Part shown: positions 23,275-36,060 of the stretch, piece by piece
How positions within the stretch are numbered: position 1 is the first letter of the stretch
Layout: every line of letters starts with the position of its first letter
Origin: Heloderma charlesbogerti
Lineage: Eukaryota; Chordata; Lepidosauria; Squamata; Helodermatidae
Length of the DNA: 64,000 bases
Assembly (NCBI GenBank): GCA_026122225.1
Contig: JANEZZ010002661.1
Location: 310,001 to 374,000, forward strand
Direction: 5' to 3'
Translations under genes and position numbers: made by a program
The notes under the pieces: generated by a model
Told to the model about the DNA's origin: nothing
Database searches by the model: none
The model's input: only the letters and a program-made list of their open reading frames with translations

Positions 23275-24789
23275 CTGGAAGCCAAAACAGCAAACAAACA
23301 CTAATCCCAGGTACATTATGCATCTAGAACCTGTTTGAGGAAAGCACCTGGAGAAGGAGGTGAATTTTTTAGTCAGCCAGCAACAGAAAGGTTATGCATG
23401 TCATCTCTTCACTCCTACACTCAGAATTGCCACCTCCTGACACTGCTTTTCACTATAAAAGTACACATTTGAATGTAATATGTTGTTAGCTTTTTAGCAG
23501 ACAGGCAAAACAATCTTAATCTTCCTTCCACTAAAATGAATGCGGATTTTGCTAAGGTGCTTGCATGAAACTATATAGTGAGCAGGAACTTGTCTTACTG
23601 TGGTTTGCTTCAAATCAAGCCTCTCTGAATACCCTTTCAGCACATTATTAGTTGCTTCACCCTACATCCTCTTCCCATGACTAGAATCCATGTCATTTTT
23701 ATGTGGAGGCAGAGATTTTAATGAGCTGATTAGTCTCATAGGACCTGCCAAGCACTGAACTACACCATCTTTTGATACCACTTTCAGGAATCCCGAGGCA
23801 CTAAGTCCCTTCTAGTCTAGCCTTCAGATTGGCTGAGGTTCTTGTAGAAATCTTTCAGAGCAGACCAACCTCAGTCCTGGACATTCTGATGCAAAGCCAG
23901 TAAGCTAGAATGCAGGATGGAGAGATCTTAGCTGTTCAGCTCCGTAATTAGTTTGTTAGTTGAATTGTAGGTTCTGCTCCATAATTAATTAATCAATACA
24001 CTAACTTGAAGTCTGCATTACTTACAGAGAGATCCTACAATGTGCAACTGACCAGAGGCATGCACTGGAGCTTAATGTCCTCCGAGCATGTCACAACCTC
24101 CACAGTGGAGGCAGTGTCCTCTCTGCCACCTTTGAAGGATTGGGTGGGTGGGGGGTTAGCAGAGAGTGAGCAGCGGTGGAAGGAAATAATCTCCATCATG
24201 CAGGCAGGCCAGGGATCTCTTTGGGTACATGAGAAAAACATGATTCTGAGAAGCCACATCCTTAGTCTGGGAATACGGTGTAATTTCCTCAGGCCATGCT
24301 AGGCCAACTTGTTGGAAGCCTGTGCAGCCCCTTCAGATTCCAATAAGTTGGGGGTTTCATATAGGGCAGGGTTCCACCCAAACACCCCCACACACAACAT
24401 TTGCAGATGATTCTAGAATTCTATCTCATTCCTAACCAGGATCATACCAAGTCTCTTCTTAACATGCTTTCTCTTAACTGCCCCCTCTAGCCCTTAGCAC
24501 CTATCCTCTATTGGTTGTTCCTTGTCTTGCTATAGAATTGCCTCCTTGGAGAGTAAGCTCTATCTTTCTTTCCTTGATGGCGAAATGTGCCTCACCAAGT
24601 TCTGATATAAGGCAAGGGACACTGTCAATCCAATCCAACACTAGCACCTTTTTAAATGGGTGAATTTCCACTTTCTGGTTCAGTTCCTGAGAAACATTCA
24701 ATGATCCCAAACAATGATGACAACAGAAAAGAAAGGATTTTCTATCGGTTTAGCACACTAATAACAATGAGAGTCAGAGCCACACTTAC
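23275..24789 (-). other. CDH23: CDH23 intron (about 1.5 kb)
   Basis: Clean GT-AG intron between the two EC5 exons. No gene or clear repeat seen. Confidence 0.85.
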
Positions 24790-24854
24790 CTGTCAGGATC
24801 ATCGCTGAAATAATAGCTGACTTTTCCGTAAGAGCCCACATCATTGTCTGTTGC
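24790..24854 (-). CDS. CDH23: CDH23 exon (part of EC5, human c.1450-1514 equivalent)
   Basis: A 65-base exon of 21 codons plus two bases. It reads ATDNDVGSYGKVSYYFSDDP followed by D and a split arginine. DND is the DxD calcium motif of EC5, and the human protein has the near-identical ATDNDAGTFGEVSYFFSDDP. The acceptor is TTTTTAG|GCA and the donor GACAG|GTAAGTGTG. The final AG joins A of the 23037-23274 exon to give arginine. This is the most upstream CDH23 exon I can find. The next one (about 159 bases in human, carrying the EC4-EC5 linker) was not seen anywhere up to base 64000. Confidence 0.94.
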
Positions 24855-25265
24855 CTAAAAATTAAAAAGAAAAGGCAATGCTAGTAACAGAGATATTTAT
24901 GAAGAGTGAGTTTAACTCAAACCTTTTACAGCATATTAAAGCACATTGGGATAATATGTAAGAGTTGTCAAATCAAAATTTATATGACATAGGGCAAAAT
25001 CATGAATCCTTGTTTAATTTCTTGCCACTACCCTGGATAGGAAGGAAACAGCTTCCAGCCTGAAGCAGCTCAGAAAAACTATTTCTCATCATTCTGATGC
25101 TAGGTCCAAATTGATTCAGATATGAATAATAACTCCAGGGCTTCTTTCTTTTTCCATTTATTTATGTATTGTATTGTATTTCTGAATCGCCCCTCCACTT
25201 GAGGCAACTGACAAAATGGAGTGCTTCCTCTTTTCTTACTCCTCAACTTACTCCTCAGCAGCTAG

Positions 25266-25397
25266 AGCAGCCTTTCCCAACCTGGTGCACTCCAGATATT
25301 TTGGACTACAACTCCCAGCATTTCTGACTCTTCATTATGCTGGTTGGGGCTGGTCAGAGTTGGAAATCTACTATATCTGGAAGATTGGGGAAGGCCA
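25266..25397. repeat. Palindromic MITE (family P1)
   Basis: Left arm CAGCCTTTCCCAACCTGGTG and TTTTGGACTACAACTCCCAG; right arm ends near AAGATTGGGGAAGGC. Confidence 0.75.
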
Positions 25398-25825
25398 CCC
25401 TAGGGTTCACAGTCTGACTTAGTGTGTTCTCCTTTATCTTGAACAACTGTTACCAATATCAATTGCCAACCACATAACACAATATAAGGACTGCACCTTA
25501 TATTGAATGCGTATGGTTGGGACACTGTGACTTGTCTAAAAAGCCAGGATTTGAATTGTAATGCTTTCATTAGTTGCCTTTTTCCAAGTCCAGCATATTG
25601 AGCACTGACTCAAAATGGCTTCCATCAGGATCTTATCAAGCCAGGTATAGTTAGGTTACTTTCTCCATAGGCTAAAAAAGCCTGCACTTGGGCATCTGTT
25701 ATCTGTCACATCTATTATTTCCACCCATATAATACAGCAACCCTCAGTTATTCCCTCCACAATCTCTTCTGTTGGAAACCTCATGTAAAAATATACTGCC
25801 ACTTGCAAGCCATGACCAACTATGC

Positions 25826-25950
25826 TAGCCTTCCCCAACCTGGTGTTCTTCACAGGTTTTGGACACTGATCAGCCCCAGCCATTATGGTCAATAATCAGA
25901 AACGCAGTGAGTTGTAGTCCCAAACATCTGGAGGACACTAGGTTGGAGAA
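25826..25950. repeat. Palindromic MITE (family P1)
   Basis: Left arm GCCTTCCCCAACCTGGTGTT; right arm CATCTGGAGGACACTAGGTT. The central part is diverged. Confidence 0.75.
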
Positions 25951-26954
25951 TTACTGGAATGAAAAATGTGCCCGAGTAAAGTCTACATAAATTGAAAAGT
26001 TCAAGGCAAAGAGCCATGAAGGCCCAGATGCTAAAAAATTTCAACTTTACGCTTTTAAACAGAAGGAACATAAAATTCCACATACCACATACGGACATAA
26101 AGGAACTTCATTTTTGGTAAGAACTGTGACTCTGCCATGGATGAAAGTTGTAAGTATTTCAAAGGAGACGCTTCATAATACCCAGGGTCAATTTCATCTT
26201 CAACGACATGTCAATGCCATAAAGAATACCTCTTTCCCATGTGACAAATCAACTCTCATGCCTCTAAAATAGGACTTCCACAGGAACCGGAAAAATAGAA
26301 CAGTTTCATACTCTTTTTCCTTTCCTTCCACCTGAAATGTCACCACATAGCATGGCAAAGGGAGGTTTTTTAACCTCACAGTACTCATCTGCGCAATTTC
26401 TGAGCCTCCCCTCCAGGATACTCATTGCAAACGGTTAGGGGCTTGAGCATGACAATTTCCTCTCTCCCCCTGCCCTCCATTTTCCATTTTTCTCAACTGA
26501 CAACCTAACATTCTGTGACTCAATGGATCTCAGCAGTAGATTAAACTGATAGACTCACACAGCCTGCCAAACCTCTGATTCCTTTGGACTGCCAAACCAA
26601 AAAAGGGAGGTAAACCTCAAAAGGTGCTTAAGAAAAAGTATGCTTTATTCAGGAAAGCACTCCAATTTACAGTTGTTATATTTAATGTGTTTGGAGTATC
26701 ACCATCCTTTATCTCCTGAATGGGGAATACCTTTGTCTTTTGGAAGAGCACTTGTGACAAGTGTATCTGATGAAGAGTGCTAACACTTGAAATGCGTTAG
26801 GCATAACAATCATTTTCATAAATAAAACATATTTTTTCTTCAACACCTTCTGAGGTTCATTTGTTTCTCTTTTTTCCTTTTGGCTTGGTACTTGAAGATG
26901 CCCAGTTTCTGATTTCTTCCTGATTTCTTTTTTGCATTTTGAGTTGAGCTGGCT

Positions 26955-27016
26955 CAGACATACTGGGAATTGTAGGGCTTTTTAAAATGTCTAAACATGC
27001 ATAGGATTGTGCCCTA
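26955..27016. repeat. P2 MITE, half copy
   Basis: Has ATGTCTAAACATGCATAGGA followed by TTGTGCCCTA, the right half of the P2 family at 995-1228. Confidence 0.6.
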
Positions 27017-27906
27017 AGTTGGGAAAACTTGAACCCCAAAAGATAGCAGGAATCAGCTGAAATTCTGGATTCTTGACACAATCGTTTTGGTTTTTGTACC
27101 TGTGTGCCTGTAGGGAAAAAGCTGATGCAGACATGCACACAGGCACAGAAGCTTCTACTTGTATTTATGATACAATCAAATGAAATCAATAGGAGATCTG
27201 CCATTAACCAGTACAAAGGCTATGAGTGGTCAGAAGGCTCTGCTGCCTACAACTTTTCTAGGAGTGCTAGAAGTGTTAATGCGTAAGTAACAGGAAGTAG
27301 ACAGGAGGGATTCTCACTCTTAGCAGAATCTTAAGACCTTCATCAGAAGGATGATGTCCTTGCAAATCTTTTGAAGCTGTGACGGATTTCACAATCTGGT
27401 CATGGCAAAAAATAACATCAACCTTCTCAGAAAAGTGTGTAAAGCTCACAGTGTCATTCTGGGTGAACAAAGTGAGATTTGTGGGTGTTTTAAAATCTTG
27501 GCTCTAATGAATATATAAAATATGCATGAATGGCAGCAAAGGCAAAGGGGACAAATTTGTATTTTAAAATGAGAAATACGGAATAAAATCCCAAACTCTC
27601 TTGTTTTTTAAAACTTATTTTCTAAATTGATTTTTGTCTTAGCATCTTGGAGGTTGATGGATGGGAGTAAAAGCAGTGTCAGAATACATTTCATGAGAAA
27701 ACTCAAAGGACTTTATGAGTGACATAGAATAAAACCTTACTGTGTAACTGTCTTGATTTATATTAAGAAAGGCTGTGCCTATTTTTGAAGAGGCCACAAA
27801 CGGTTGAATTTTCTCTGGGCTTAACTTACTGATGCTGGTAACAGGCAGCAGTGGATGTGGAAAGTGGCATACACAGATAAAGACTGAGCCAGATTTAGGA
27901 CAAAAT

Positions 27907-28412
27907 TAGGGATGGCGGAGAATTCCGCCATGGACTCCGGGGGGGGGGTGTGGATTATTGGAATCTGGCCCCCCTGGAGTCCGTGGCGGAACGGACCACC
28001 CACCCCGCCACCCTGTGAAGTCCGACCCATCCGGATCCTACCTGGCACCACCAGGTCCGGGTCCGGCCGGGTCCATCTGCGGCCAGTCTTCAGATGCGAA
28101 TGGTGTCCTGCCAAGCGGACGCCATTTGCATCCCTTCCCCTTACCGTGTTAGGCTACATAAAGATTTATGTAGCCTATCAAGGTAAGGGGAAGGGACGCA
28201 AATGGTGTCCGCTAAGCCAGCCACCATTTGTGTCCAAAGACCGGCCGCCATTTGTGTCTGAAGACTGGCTGTGGCTGGCCCTGGCCAGCGGCTCTGCGGA
28301 GTTGCTGTGGAGAGGAGCTGGCCGGGGAGGATGCCGGGGGGGAGGGCCGGATCACCTCCCCCCCCACAGAATCCCCAGCAGACTCCAGGTAAGGGGGTTT
28401 CGCACACCCCTA
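27907..28412. mobile_element. Hairpin element copy A (hAT-like, non-autonomous)
   Basis: A 506-bp element with ends TAGGGATGGCGGAGAATTCC and the complement of GGTTTCGCACACCCCTA. Flanks GACAAAAT (27899-27906) and GAGAAAAT (28413-28420) match at seven of eight bases, an 8-bp target duplication. The centre (about 28107-28212) is one long palindrome, with arms carrying GACGCCATTTGCATCCCTTC and a core of the GATAGGCTACGTAAA type. It carries no transposase; the open frame across it (27912-28541) runs past the element end and is a GC-rich artefact. CpG-rich compared with its surroundings. Confidence 0.85.
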
Positions 28413-28617
28413 GAGAAAATATGGAAAACTACATTAGAGAACTACTTTAGAGAACTCAACTTCAATATCCTTCCAACTCTGTCAGTGGCATGTTTGCATC
28501 ATTTCAGGCTGAGTAACACTATCTCAGAAAACATGCTGTGACATTAAATTATATCTTCTGTGCATTTCCCCCACCCCCATTTATTTATTCAAAAATTAAA
28601 CCTTAATTCAGGGCTGG

Positions 28618-29200
28618 GCAGTGTTAGGAATGAATCTGAGCATGTGGAGATAGCTAGCAGCTCAGATTCAGAATGGGAACAGCCAGAACAGGGGGAGGAT
28701 CCCTCCCTAGTGAACTCAGATATGGCAAGGCCTTCTTCTCAAGACCTTGGCACACAGATGGCTCGGCCTGGAGGTCCCCCCCCCCAACTTCCTCCTCCAT
28801 GAGAACCCAGGTCTTGGGGGAGGAGGAGAGTGAGGGGTGTGACTTGAGGGATGCTAGGGTCCATCACAGAGCGTTGTGGGAAAAGTTAGATGTGCAGCTC
28901 AGATGCTCCTCCAGGTTGGCTATGCATGATAGCCTACGTAGGATGGAGCCACTGCAAGGGAGGAGCATCCCCCTTAAGCTAGTCTGGCTGAGAAGTTCTT
29001 GTTCAAACTGCTGGCAACTTCTCTAACTTCCACTTCAGCTCTTCCATTGAGATTCGTAATTGTGTGGAGTGGCTGTTTCCATTGTAGTTGGAGAGTTTCC
29101 TAGAATTTGCATTTGTAAGGAAGCTGGTCTTAACTAATAAAGTAGTGAGCCTGAAGCCTGGTACCTTGGAGAGTGTTGATTGTGAAGGAGGAGGACGAAG
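28618..29200 (+). mobile_element. Unclassified AATAAA-bearing repeat (family R1)
   Basis: Shares its start (28622 onward, GTTAGGAATGAATCTGAG, and a reading with SSSDSEWEQ) with the repeat at 42767-43299. It has AATAAA at 29136-29141 and ends within about 60 bases after it, like a retroelement 3' end or an LTR R region. I could not define a flanking duplication or classify it. Confidence 0.5.
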
Positions 29201-29220
29201 GAATGTGAAAGGCAACTTGT

Positions 29221-29340
29221 GGCTTTCTACTTTCCAGATGTTTTGCCCTACAACTCCTATCAGCCCTAGCCAGCATTGTCAATGGTGAGGGATGAGAACT
29301 GTAGGCCAAAACATCTGGAGGGCCAGAAGTTGCTCACTTC
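29221..29340. repeat. Palindromic MITE (family P1)
   Basis: TTTCCAGATGTTTTGCCCTA on the left and AGGCCAAAACATCTGGAGGG on the right. Confidence 0.75.
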
Positions 29341-31349
29341 TGCCTTAATTGAAAGAATCTGTCATTAAGACAACAACTATGCAAAATCTAATTTGGAGGG
29401 ATCACTTCCATATGGCGTGTGCATGTGTGTATGTTTGTGCACATGCATGTGTGCACACAACTACATAGACACATCACTGTTGAGCAGAATCAGCAAGACC
29501 CATCCTCACGGTTTCACTTTAAAGTGGATATTCTGTGATTGCCCACTGCAAGTAACTCAGACAACAAAATGCCTGCATGACTGGCAAAATCCATTCTGAT
29601 TTTGGGCAGCAGAACACAGCATTAGCACTTAAACAACAATGGCAAACACTTCCCTGTTTGGTTTTAATTGCATTTCAGTAAGGGAGAAAATGTGGATACC
29701 CACATTTTATGGGACAGTGCTTCAATCTGAAGGCCCCTCAGTTAAGAGTAATACTCTCTCACAAGTCCACTCAAACCTAATTACTTGTACAAAGCAAACA
29801 ATTAACTAGGGAACTAAGGAACTTCAGAATAAGTACCTCCAAACAGAGTTTTAACAGGCCAACAGATGAAGGTTAAAAACCACTGATAGTGCTTTTAAGG
29901 AAACTTTGCATTTCAGGGTCACACCAAGCATTTTGTACTATCAACTTAGAAGACATGAACTTTGTTTGAAGAAGATCAAAACATGCCATCTGTTTGATTT
30001 CCCTCTCCTCCCCTAGCCCTGCAGCAATCCTACATTTCCTCCCTCCATTCTGCCCTCCTTTCCTTCATTTCAACAGTCTCAACACTGCTGCTTGGTCTGG
30101 CAGGGATTGCCCAGTAGGATGCAATATACCTATCCATTTGCAACCATTCAACCCCATGTAGCAGACTTTCCAGGTGTTTGCCTTGCCCTGCCAGCTGGAG
30201 GCTAAGAGAGTTGCAAATTCCTCTTGGGTGGGTTATTGTCACAGCATGGCCTCACAAAATTAGACTTCAAATTTCATTGGCTCAGAACATGGCTTTGGGA
30301 AAGGGGTCCTTGTACTCCTGGACAAAATGTGTTCCACCTCATTAGGGAGAAGGCTAACGAGCTGGTCATGCAAGATGGCTCCGTCCTCATGTTCATTCCT
30401 ATACTTTCCTTTGGCAGAAAGCTCTCTCGGGCTGCTGCAAGTCAATCTGGCTGGTTCATCTGACCACAGGTATCCAGATGGTCCTTCAGCCAAATACTCC
30501 CTGGAGGCCAAAACCATTTTGCCTGGGTACTACTCTATGCCTCATATTAAATACCCCATTTAAAAAGATAATCTCAAAATATAACAGAGCCAGGAGACAA
30601 AGCCTAAATTCTCCATATTCCACATATACATTATTAGGATTATTTTGAAATCAGAGAACGATTCAGGCATAACCACCCACCCTGGTCTGCTGTTCCTTTG
30701 TTCATCCCAGGTGCATTCATTGTCGGACACAAATGCAATATGAATGCCAGCTGTAATGCAAAAAGGTGGCATGAGGACTAACAGAATGTGGTCCTTGTGC
30801 TTGGAAATGCTGGGCTTCAGCACCACCAATGTTGGGGACAAACAATAGTTTGTCAGGGTGTTCAAGCTGGCATAAGTGAGGTACCACTTCCCGTGATGTA
30901 CATGCTCATTTCTTTTCCTTTGCTGTCATTTTGGGTCAAGCAAATTTTTAGAACACAAAAGTAGTGAACAGAGATAATAACTGGATACTTGTAGACAGTG
31001 TGATGGAAGTAATGCAGCATGGCTTGAACTTGTTAACACCTCTTGCCTTAGTTAGAGTTACAAGGAATAACACTCAAAGTAAACACAGTACTGTAAACTA
31101 TATTTACTAGTTAATATTTGGGATATTTCTTTAACACAGGAGCTCAAAACGTTCCTTGGAAGAACCTGGGAGATGAAACACAGAGGCAAAAGGGCTAGGG
31201 AAAAATAGAGGCCTGCCACATTTCTCTGTGGCATCATCAGCAATCAGATGAAATCCAGACAGGATGGAGATGCCAGTGGTGGGCAGTCCCACTGACCAGA
31301 GTTCCAGGAAATGCATCTTTAGATGTGGTCACATTCCTTTTAAAAGCCT

Positions 31350-32060
31350 GAGCATGCTCCTGGACTGCAGTGCTGGCTCTGAATGTAACGGCTGTGTCCA
31401 GGACTATGTTTTATTGGCTTTGGCCATTATGCTAGCTGGACCCTTCCTGGAGTATTTGGGCACACAGTGTTTAATAACCTCTTTACCTAATGACTGCCAT
31501 TTGCTCTATGTGGGGTTGCTCTTAAAGACAGCCTGGAAGCTTCAGCTGCTTCAGAATACCCAAACACAACATTGTTGGGTGCTGGCAAATGGCAGAATGT
31601 AACACAATTCCTACATGAGCTCACTAGTTGCTGATTTGCTTCCAGACTAATTCCAAGCAGCTTTTTAATTGACCTTTAAAGATCTAAATGACCTGCCTGG
31701 ACCTGGCATATTTTAGGATAGGAGGGGGGGACCTTGTGGCCCTTCAGAAGTTTTGACCTACAACTCCTATCATCCCTCAACATTGGTGGCTATGATGGCT
31801 AGGGCCCATGGGAGTTGTAAGCCAAAACATCTGGAGGGCCGGATGTTGCCTACGCTTTAGGAAATCCCTTCTCCAATATGTACCTTCCTCCCTGTGATGA
31901 ATTAAGACCAGTCAGAAAGATTATGCTTTGGGTGCTACCACCGTCTGAAGCACAGTTGCTACTGGAAATAGGTATTTTTCAATAGTGGCCCCTGAATTAT
32001 GGCACTCTCTCTCAAGAGTGGCATGCCAGGCATAGGTTTTTAAGTATCAAGTGAAGGCAC
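31350..32060 (+). mobile_element. L2-like LINE fragment (C-terminal part)
   Basis: The plus-strand reading has LYVGLLLKTAWKLQLLQNTQ (about 31507-31566), matching the VGLPLKTVRKLQLVQN block near the C-terminus of L2 ORF2. It continues in broken frames to about 32060. A P1 palindrome at 31730-31853 is inserted in it. Confidence 0.75.
31730..31853. repeat. Palindromic MITE (family P1) inside L2
   Basis: CCTTCAGAAGTTTTGACCTA on the left; AAGCCAAAACATCTGGAGGG on the right. Confidence 0.75.
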
Positions 32061-35000
32061 ATCTCAATCTGAAAGCTGCTAATTGGAGTTGCTGTTTTTA
32101 AGCAATATTTTTGAATTTTTGAATTGAATATTGTAGTTTTTTCGGTTTGGGGTTGTTTTTCTTATAAATAAAACTAATTTAGAAAGCAGGCAAGAGGAAA
32201 CAAGTTCCTGTTTTGTAGTGGATGGAAATAAGGGATGGGATGACACATTTATTCCTGACCAATACTGGCACATTCCAGGAGGAATTCAGATTTCCCTTAG
32301 CAATGATCTATACACCTCCCTAGAGAATCCTGCCTCATGCGTTGAATAACTGTTGACTTAACGCCATGCAAGTCTACCCAAATTTAACTGTGCGCAAGCC
32401 CAGGTTTGAGCCTGTGATGATTCTAACCTGCTTGACATAGCTACTTCCATTTTATAGTGCTCAACCTCCATTTTGGGAATAGAAAAATGAGTTTGCTTTT
32501 GTCCTCATGTATATGTCTTTGCCTGTCACCTAGAAATGTAGAAGGCTGAAATTATGTTTTTCCCAGAAAAACTAATGGCTCAGCACTTAAGAATGCTTAC
32601 TTCATCTGGCCACCTACATCCATATGGAAATGAAATTCTAACCTTCAGAACTCTGTGCCTCAAGTAATTCTGTGCCCTACCCAGCATGGAGTGCAGACAT
32701 TTCAGCAATAATATCTTCTTTTCTTTTATGTTTGGAATTCCAAGTGAGCTGATTTCTTAAAAACAGATAATAAACCTGTCTCTCATCTATTACAGTAGAT
32801 TGCCTCTGGGTTTGTGCCCACCTCAGGATAGACGGATCACTCTGTTTCTGGTCCAGTTTCTCAGTTTCCCATGTGGTCATTAATAAGTCTGTCCTGTCCC
32901 ATTTCCACATTAATATCCAATTTTTAAAAAATCTCTGCATGAAAAGGTATTTAAAATATATTTTGGGACATATTTTCTCACAAAATTTGCATTTTTATCC
33001 TAAAATACATGTTTTATATGCATTCTGAGCTGAGAACTGCATTGCAAAAATTGGAGAAGTGTGAAATCCAAAAGATAACTGCATTCTAATACACATATTC
33101 ATCTGGGAGCTGTGGATCAGTAGATGCTACCAGTGAACACATATTTGGGTTTTATGGGGGGAAACAAGGCATCCCCAAATGCCTTGAGGGCTAAAAGGAA
33201 AGAATGAATGTCCACTAGGGGTGAGGTGGGGGTGGAAGCTATTTATTACCACATAAATAATATAATATTATTATAACAGTAAACCATCAGGTGATGTAAT
33301 ATTAGGAAGTTGGTAAAATCTCAACTGAGTCTTGCCACAGAGCCTTACCCAGATTCACTGATGATCTGCTATCAGCCCAAACCTGTCCCAAAGGGCCCAG
33401 TTGTGAAGTTGAAATCCAGAGAGATAATTTTCCATGCAAACGCCAGCCCGTGTTTTTCAGCATGAGCATTGATATATCCATGATAGACTTCCCAAGCACA
33501 CCACGAAATAATAATCATGCACATGTGTATCCATGTTTTCTAAACAGACTGTCTGTCATTCTGCTATGATCTTTAGATGCATTATATTAAGTAATGCCTT
33601 CCTCTGTGGGCGATTCTTATGAGATAACAAGAAACACCTTAGCAGATGGTTTAGGTAAGAACACTGCACCACCAACATGAGTAGTTCTGACATTTAGTAA
33701 GCCAATCAGCTAACAGTTCGTGTTGTTAAAAGGAATTGTGGGGAGGGGGGGCAGCCTGGACCATAACAGATTATTTCATAAGACGATTTATACCCATTCG
33801 CCTAATTTTTCTCCACACCTTGCAGGTGTTCAGCATAACCAAGCCAGGACTTTTGTTCTTGTCTAGTGCAAGCATGGTGCAAAAGGACAGAAACAAGATA
33901 AGTCGGCTTTCCAAATACATGGATTGGCCATTGATGAGGTAATGATTTATACCAAGCTTGACGATGCTACGGAATGCTAGCATTACCAGCAAAACTAATT
34001 CCCCCATTTGGCCCTTTATAATTGCATTTGTAAGTGCTTATTTCAGTGATGGACAATGCTGGGAGAAGCATAATTTTCTTCTACTGACATCCACATGGGG
34101 GAGGGGGGACTATAAGAAGAAGAAGGTTAAAAGAAGGTTACATAGTGCAAGATTAGAAGAGTGGCTCTATGGGGCCCACCTGGATTAATTTAGCAGCCCA
34201 GTCCCAGGGGGACCAAAGCTATGTAGCCCACCCTAATTCTGTGATTTCCTCCTATGTTAAACAAGACCCACTGAAATCATCTCACAGAAAGTGTTGTTGG
34301 ACAATTTTCATGGCTGATTTCTTTTCCTTTTGAGCAGGAGAGCTAACACTGAGCATTTCACCAGCTTCTATCCCTTCTTGAGTTTGAAGTGCAAGGGCAG
34401 CTGCTTGTTCCCTTACCCAACCCGCTGCCTCAAAACTGCCTGTGATGGATCTGCCATTTTATCCAGGACGGCAATAATGTGCGTAATCATCAGACTCAAA
34501 AACATCATTGCACTGCCAAGGCAAAATGCATTTGACACATTCAGGCTGTGATTGTCTCGAGATGGAAAAAGCAACCCTCTATCTCAGTTCACTTCAGCTC
34601 GTTTACTCAGAATAAATTCCAAAGGATTTTAAAAAAAATTTACACTGGTGTAAAATGGGGCAGGATCAAGATGAGTGGGGTCTTTTATAAACTGAAAGAG
34701 TTACTGAGTCACATGGTATGCAGTCTCACATGTCTTAGAGAGGCAGCCAGGGAAATAATACAGGTTATTGCTGTTTGACAGAAGGCAAGGCAGAGAAGTC
34801 AGAACACACACTTTGAACACCTTTAATTTTGTGGCCGTTGCAACTGTCATTTCATTGAATGTCTGGTTTTCTAGTACAGATGAAGTTTCTTAGTGGGTCA
34901 TACACTACACAAAGAGACAAAAAGCCAACGAGGAATCTAAATCCAGTTCTCAATGTGACTAAATCCTATGGGTTTATTGGGCTGGGGGTGGGCAACATTT

Positions 35001-35110
35001 TGCTAAGAGCAAAAGCAAGATGGTGCAGGATCTGTGTTGCATCTTTGCCATACTATATACCTTAAAAATATTCCTGTCCCTGTGTTTCTTGATCCTGTTT
35101 CTTGAAACAC

Positions 35111-35164
35111 TTGTTGTTGTTGTTGTTGCTGCTGCTGTTGTTGTTGTTGCTGTTGTTGTTGTTG
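35111..35164. repeat. (TTG)n/(CTG)n microsatellite
   Basis: About 18 triplets, mostly TTG with three CTG units near the middle. Confidence 0.95.
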
Positions 35165-35250
35165 TAATAGTAGTATTTCTCCTCAGAGCAACACAGAAAC
35201 AAAGATCTACAGCAGCGAGCAAGCCATAAAGGGAAAACTGATGCACATGT

Positions 35251-35321
35251 ACTTCTAGATCATGGCTGCAAAGCAGATGATGATGATGATATCTTATGCT
35301 TTGCAGGCATGATCTAGAAGT
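35251..35321. repeat. 25-bp inverted repeat (stem-loop)
   Basis: Arms 35251-35275 (ACTTCTAGATCATGGCTGCA then AAGCA) and 35297-35321 pair over 25 positions with one mismatch; the 21-base loop is a GAT repeat. Confidence 0.8.
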
Positions 35322-35334
35322 TATGTGCCCCAGT

Positions 35335-36060
35335 TATGTATTTTTGTATTTTATTTAAATAGCACCATCAATGCACATGACACTGTACAGAGTAAAACAA
35401 AACAACAAATCCCTGCCCCAAACTTACATTCTAATAAAATCACAAAACCAAACCAAAAGGAAGGGAAGGAATGCACCAAAAGGACACGAGAAACACCACA
35501 AAAATAAATAATCAACATTACCAAACAATGAATAAAAACTAAACTAAAATTCCAAAAGCTCTGGAAAAGAGAAAAGCTTTTAGCTGAGATTTAAAAACAG
35601 TAATTGAACCAACCACCTGCAAATCCTCTGGAAGAGAATTCCAGGAATAGCGAGCAGCTAGATAGAATGGATGGAGCTGAGCAAGGGAAGTAGAAACCTT
35701 TGGTGAGTAAGAAACATACCATTTGAGGAGCGAAGAACGTGAGTGGGGCTATAATGTGAAATAAGGGCTGAGAGATAAGGAGGAGCTAGCCCATGACAGG
35801 CTTTAAAAGTCAGAAGAAGAAGCTTAAGTCAGAAGAAGAAGCTTATACTGAATCCTAAAAGGAACAGGAAGCCAATAAAGATCTCAGAAGTGGAGTAACA
35901 TGATCAAAGTGAAGGGCCAGGAAAATAATCTTAGTGGCAGAATGTTGAATAGAAATCAACGAGCTAATTTGAGATGAAGGAAGACCAGTCAAAAGAAGAT
36001 TGCAATAGTCAAGATGAGAGATGACCAAAGCATGAACAAGTTTTGCTGGCTGCTCTGGTT
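35335..36060 (-). mobile_element. L2-like LINE, 3' end
   Basis: The minus reading has HALVISHLDYCNLLLTGLPSS, a C-terminal RT block typical of L2-clade elements, and then a 3' region whose plus-strand form has AATAGCACCATCAATGCACA and CTGTACAGAGTAAAACAAA. Frames are broken after about 35855. Confidence 0.75.

Noticed and set aside
27912..28541. Open frame of 209 codons
   Set aside because: Starts inside hairpin element A and runs beyond its end into unrelated DNA; low-complexity Gly/Pro content from G-runs.
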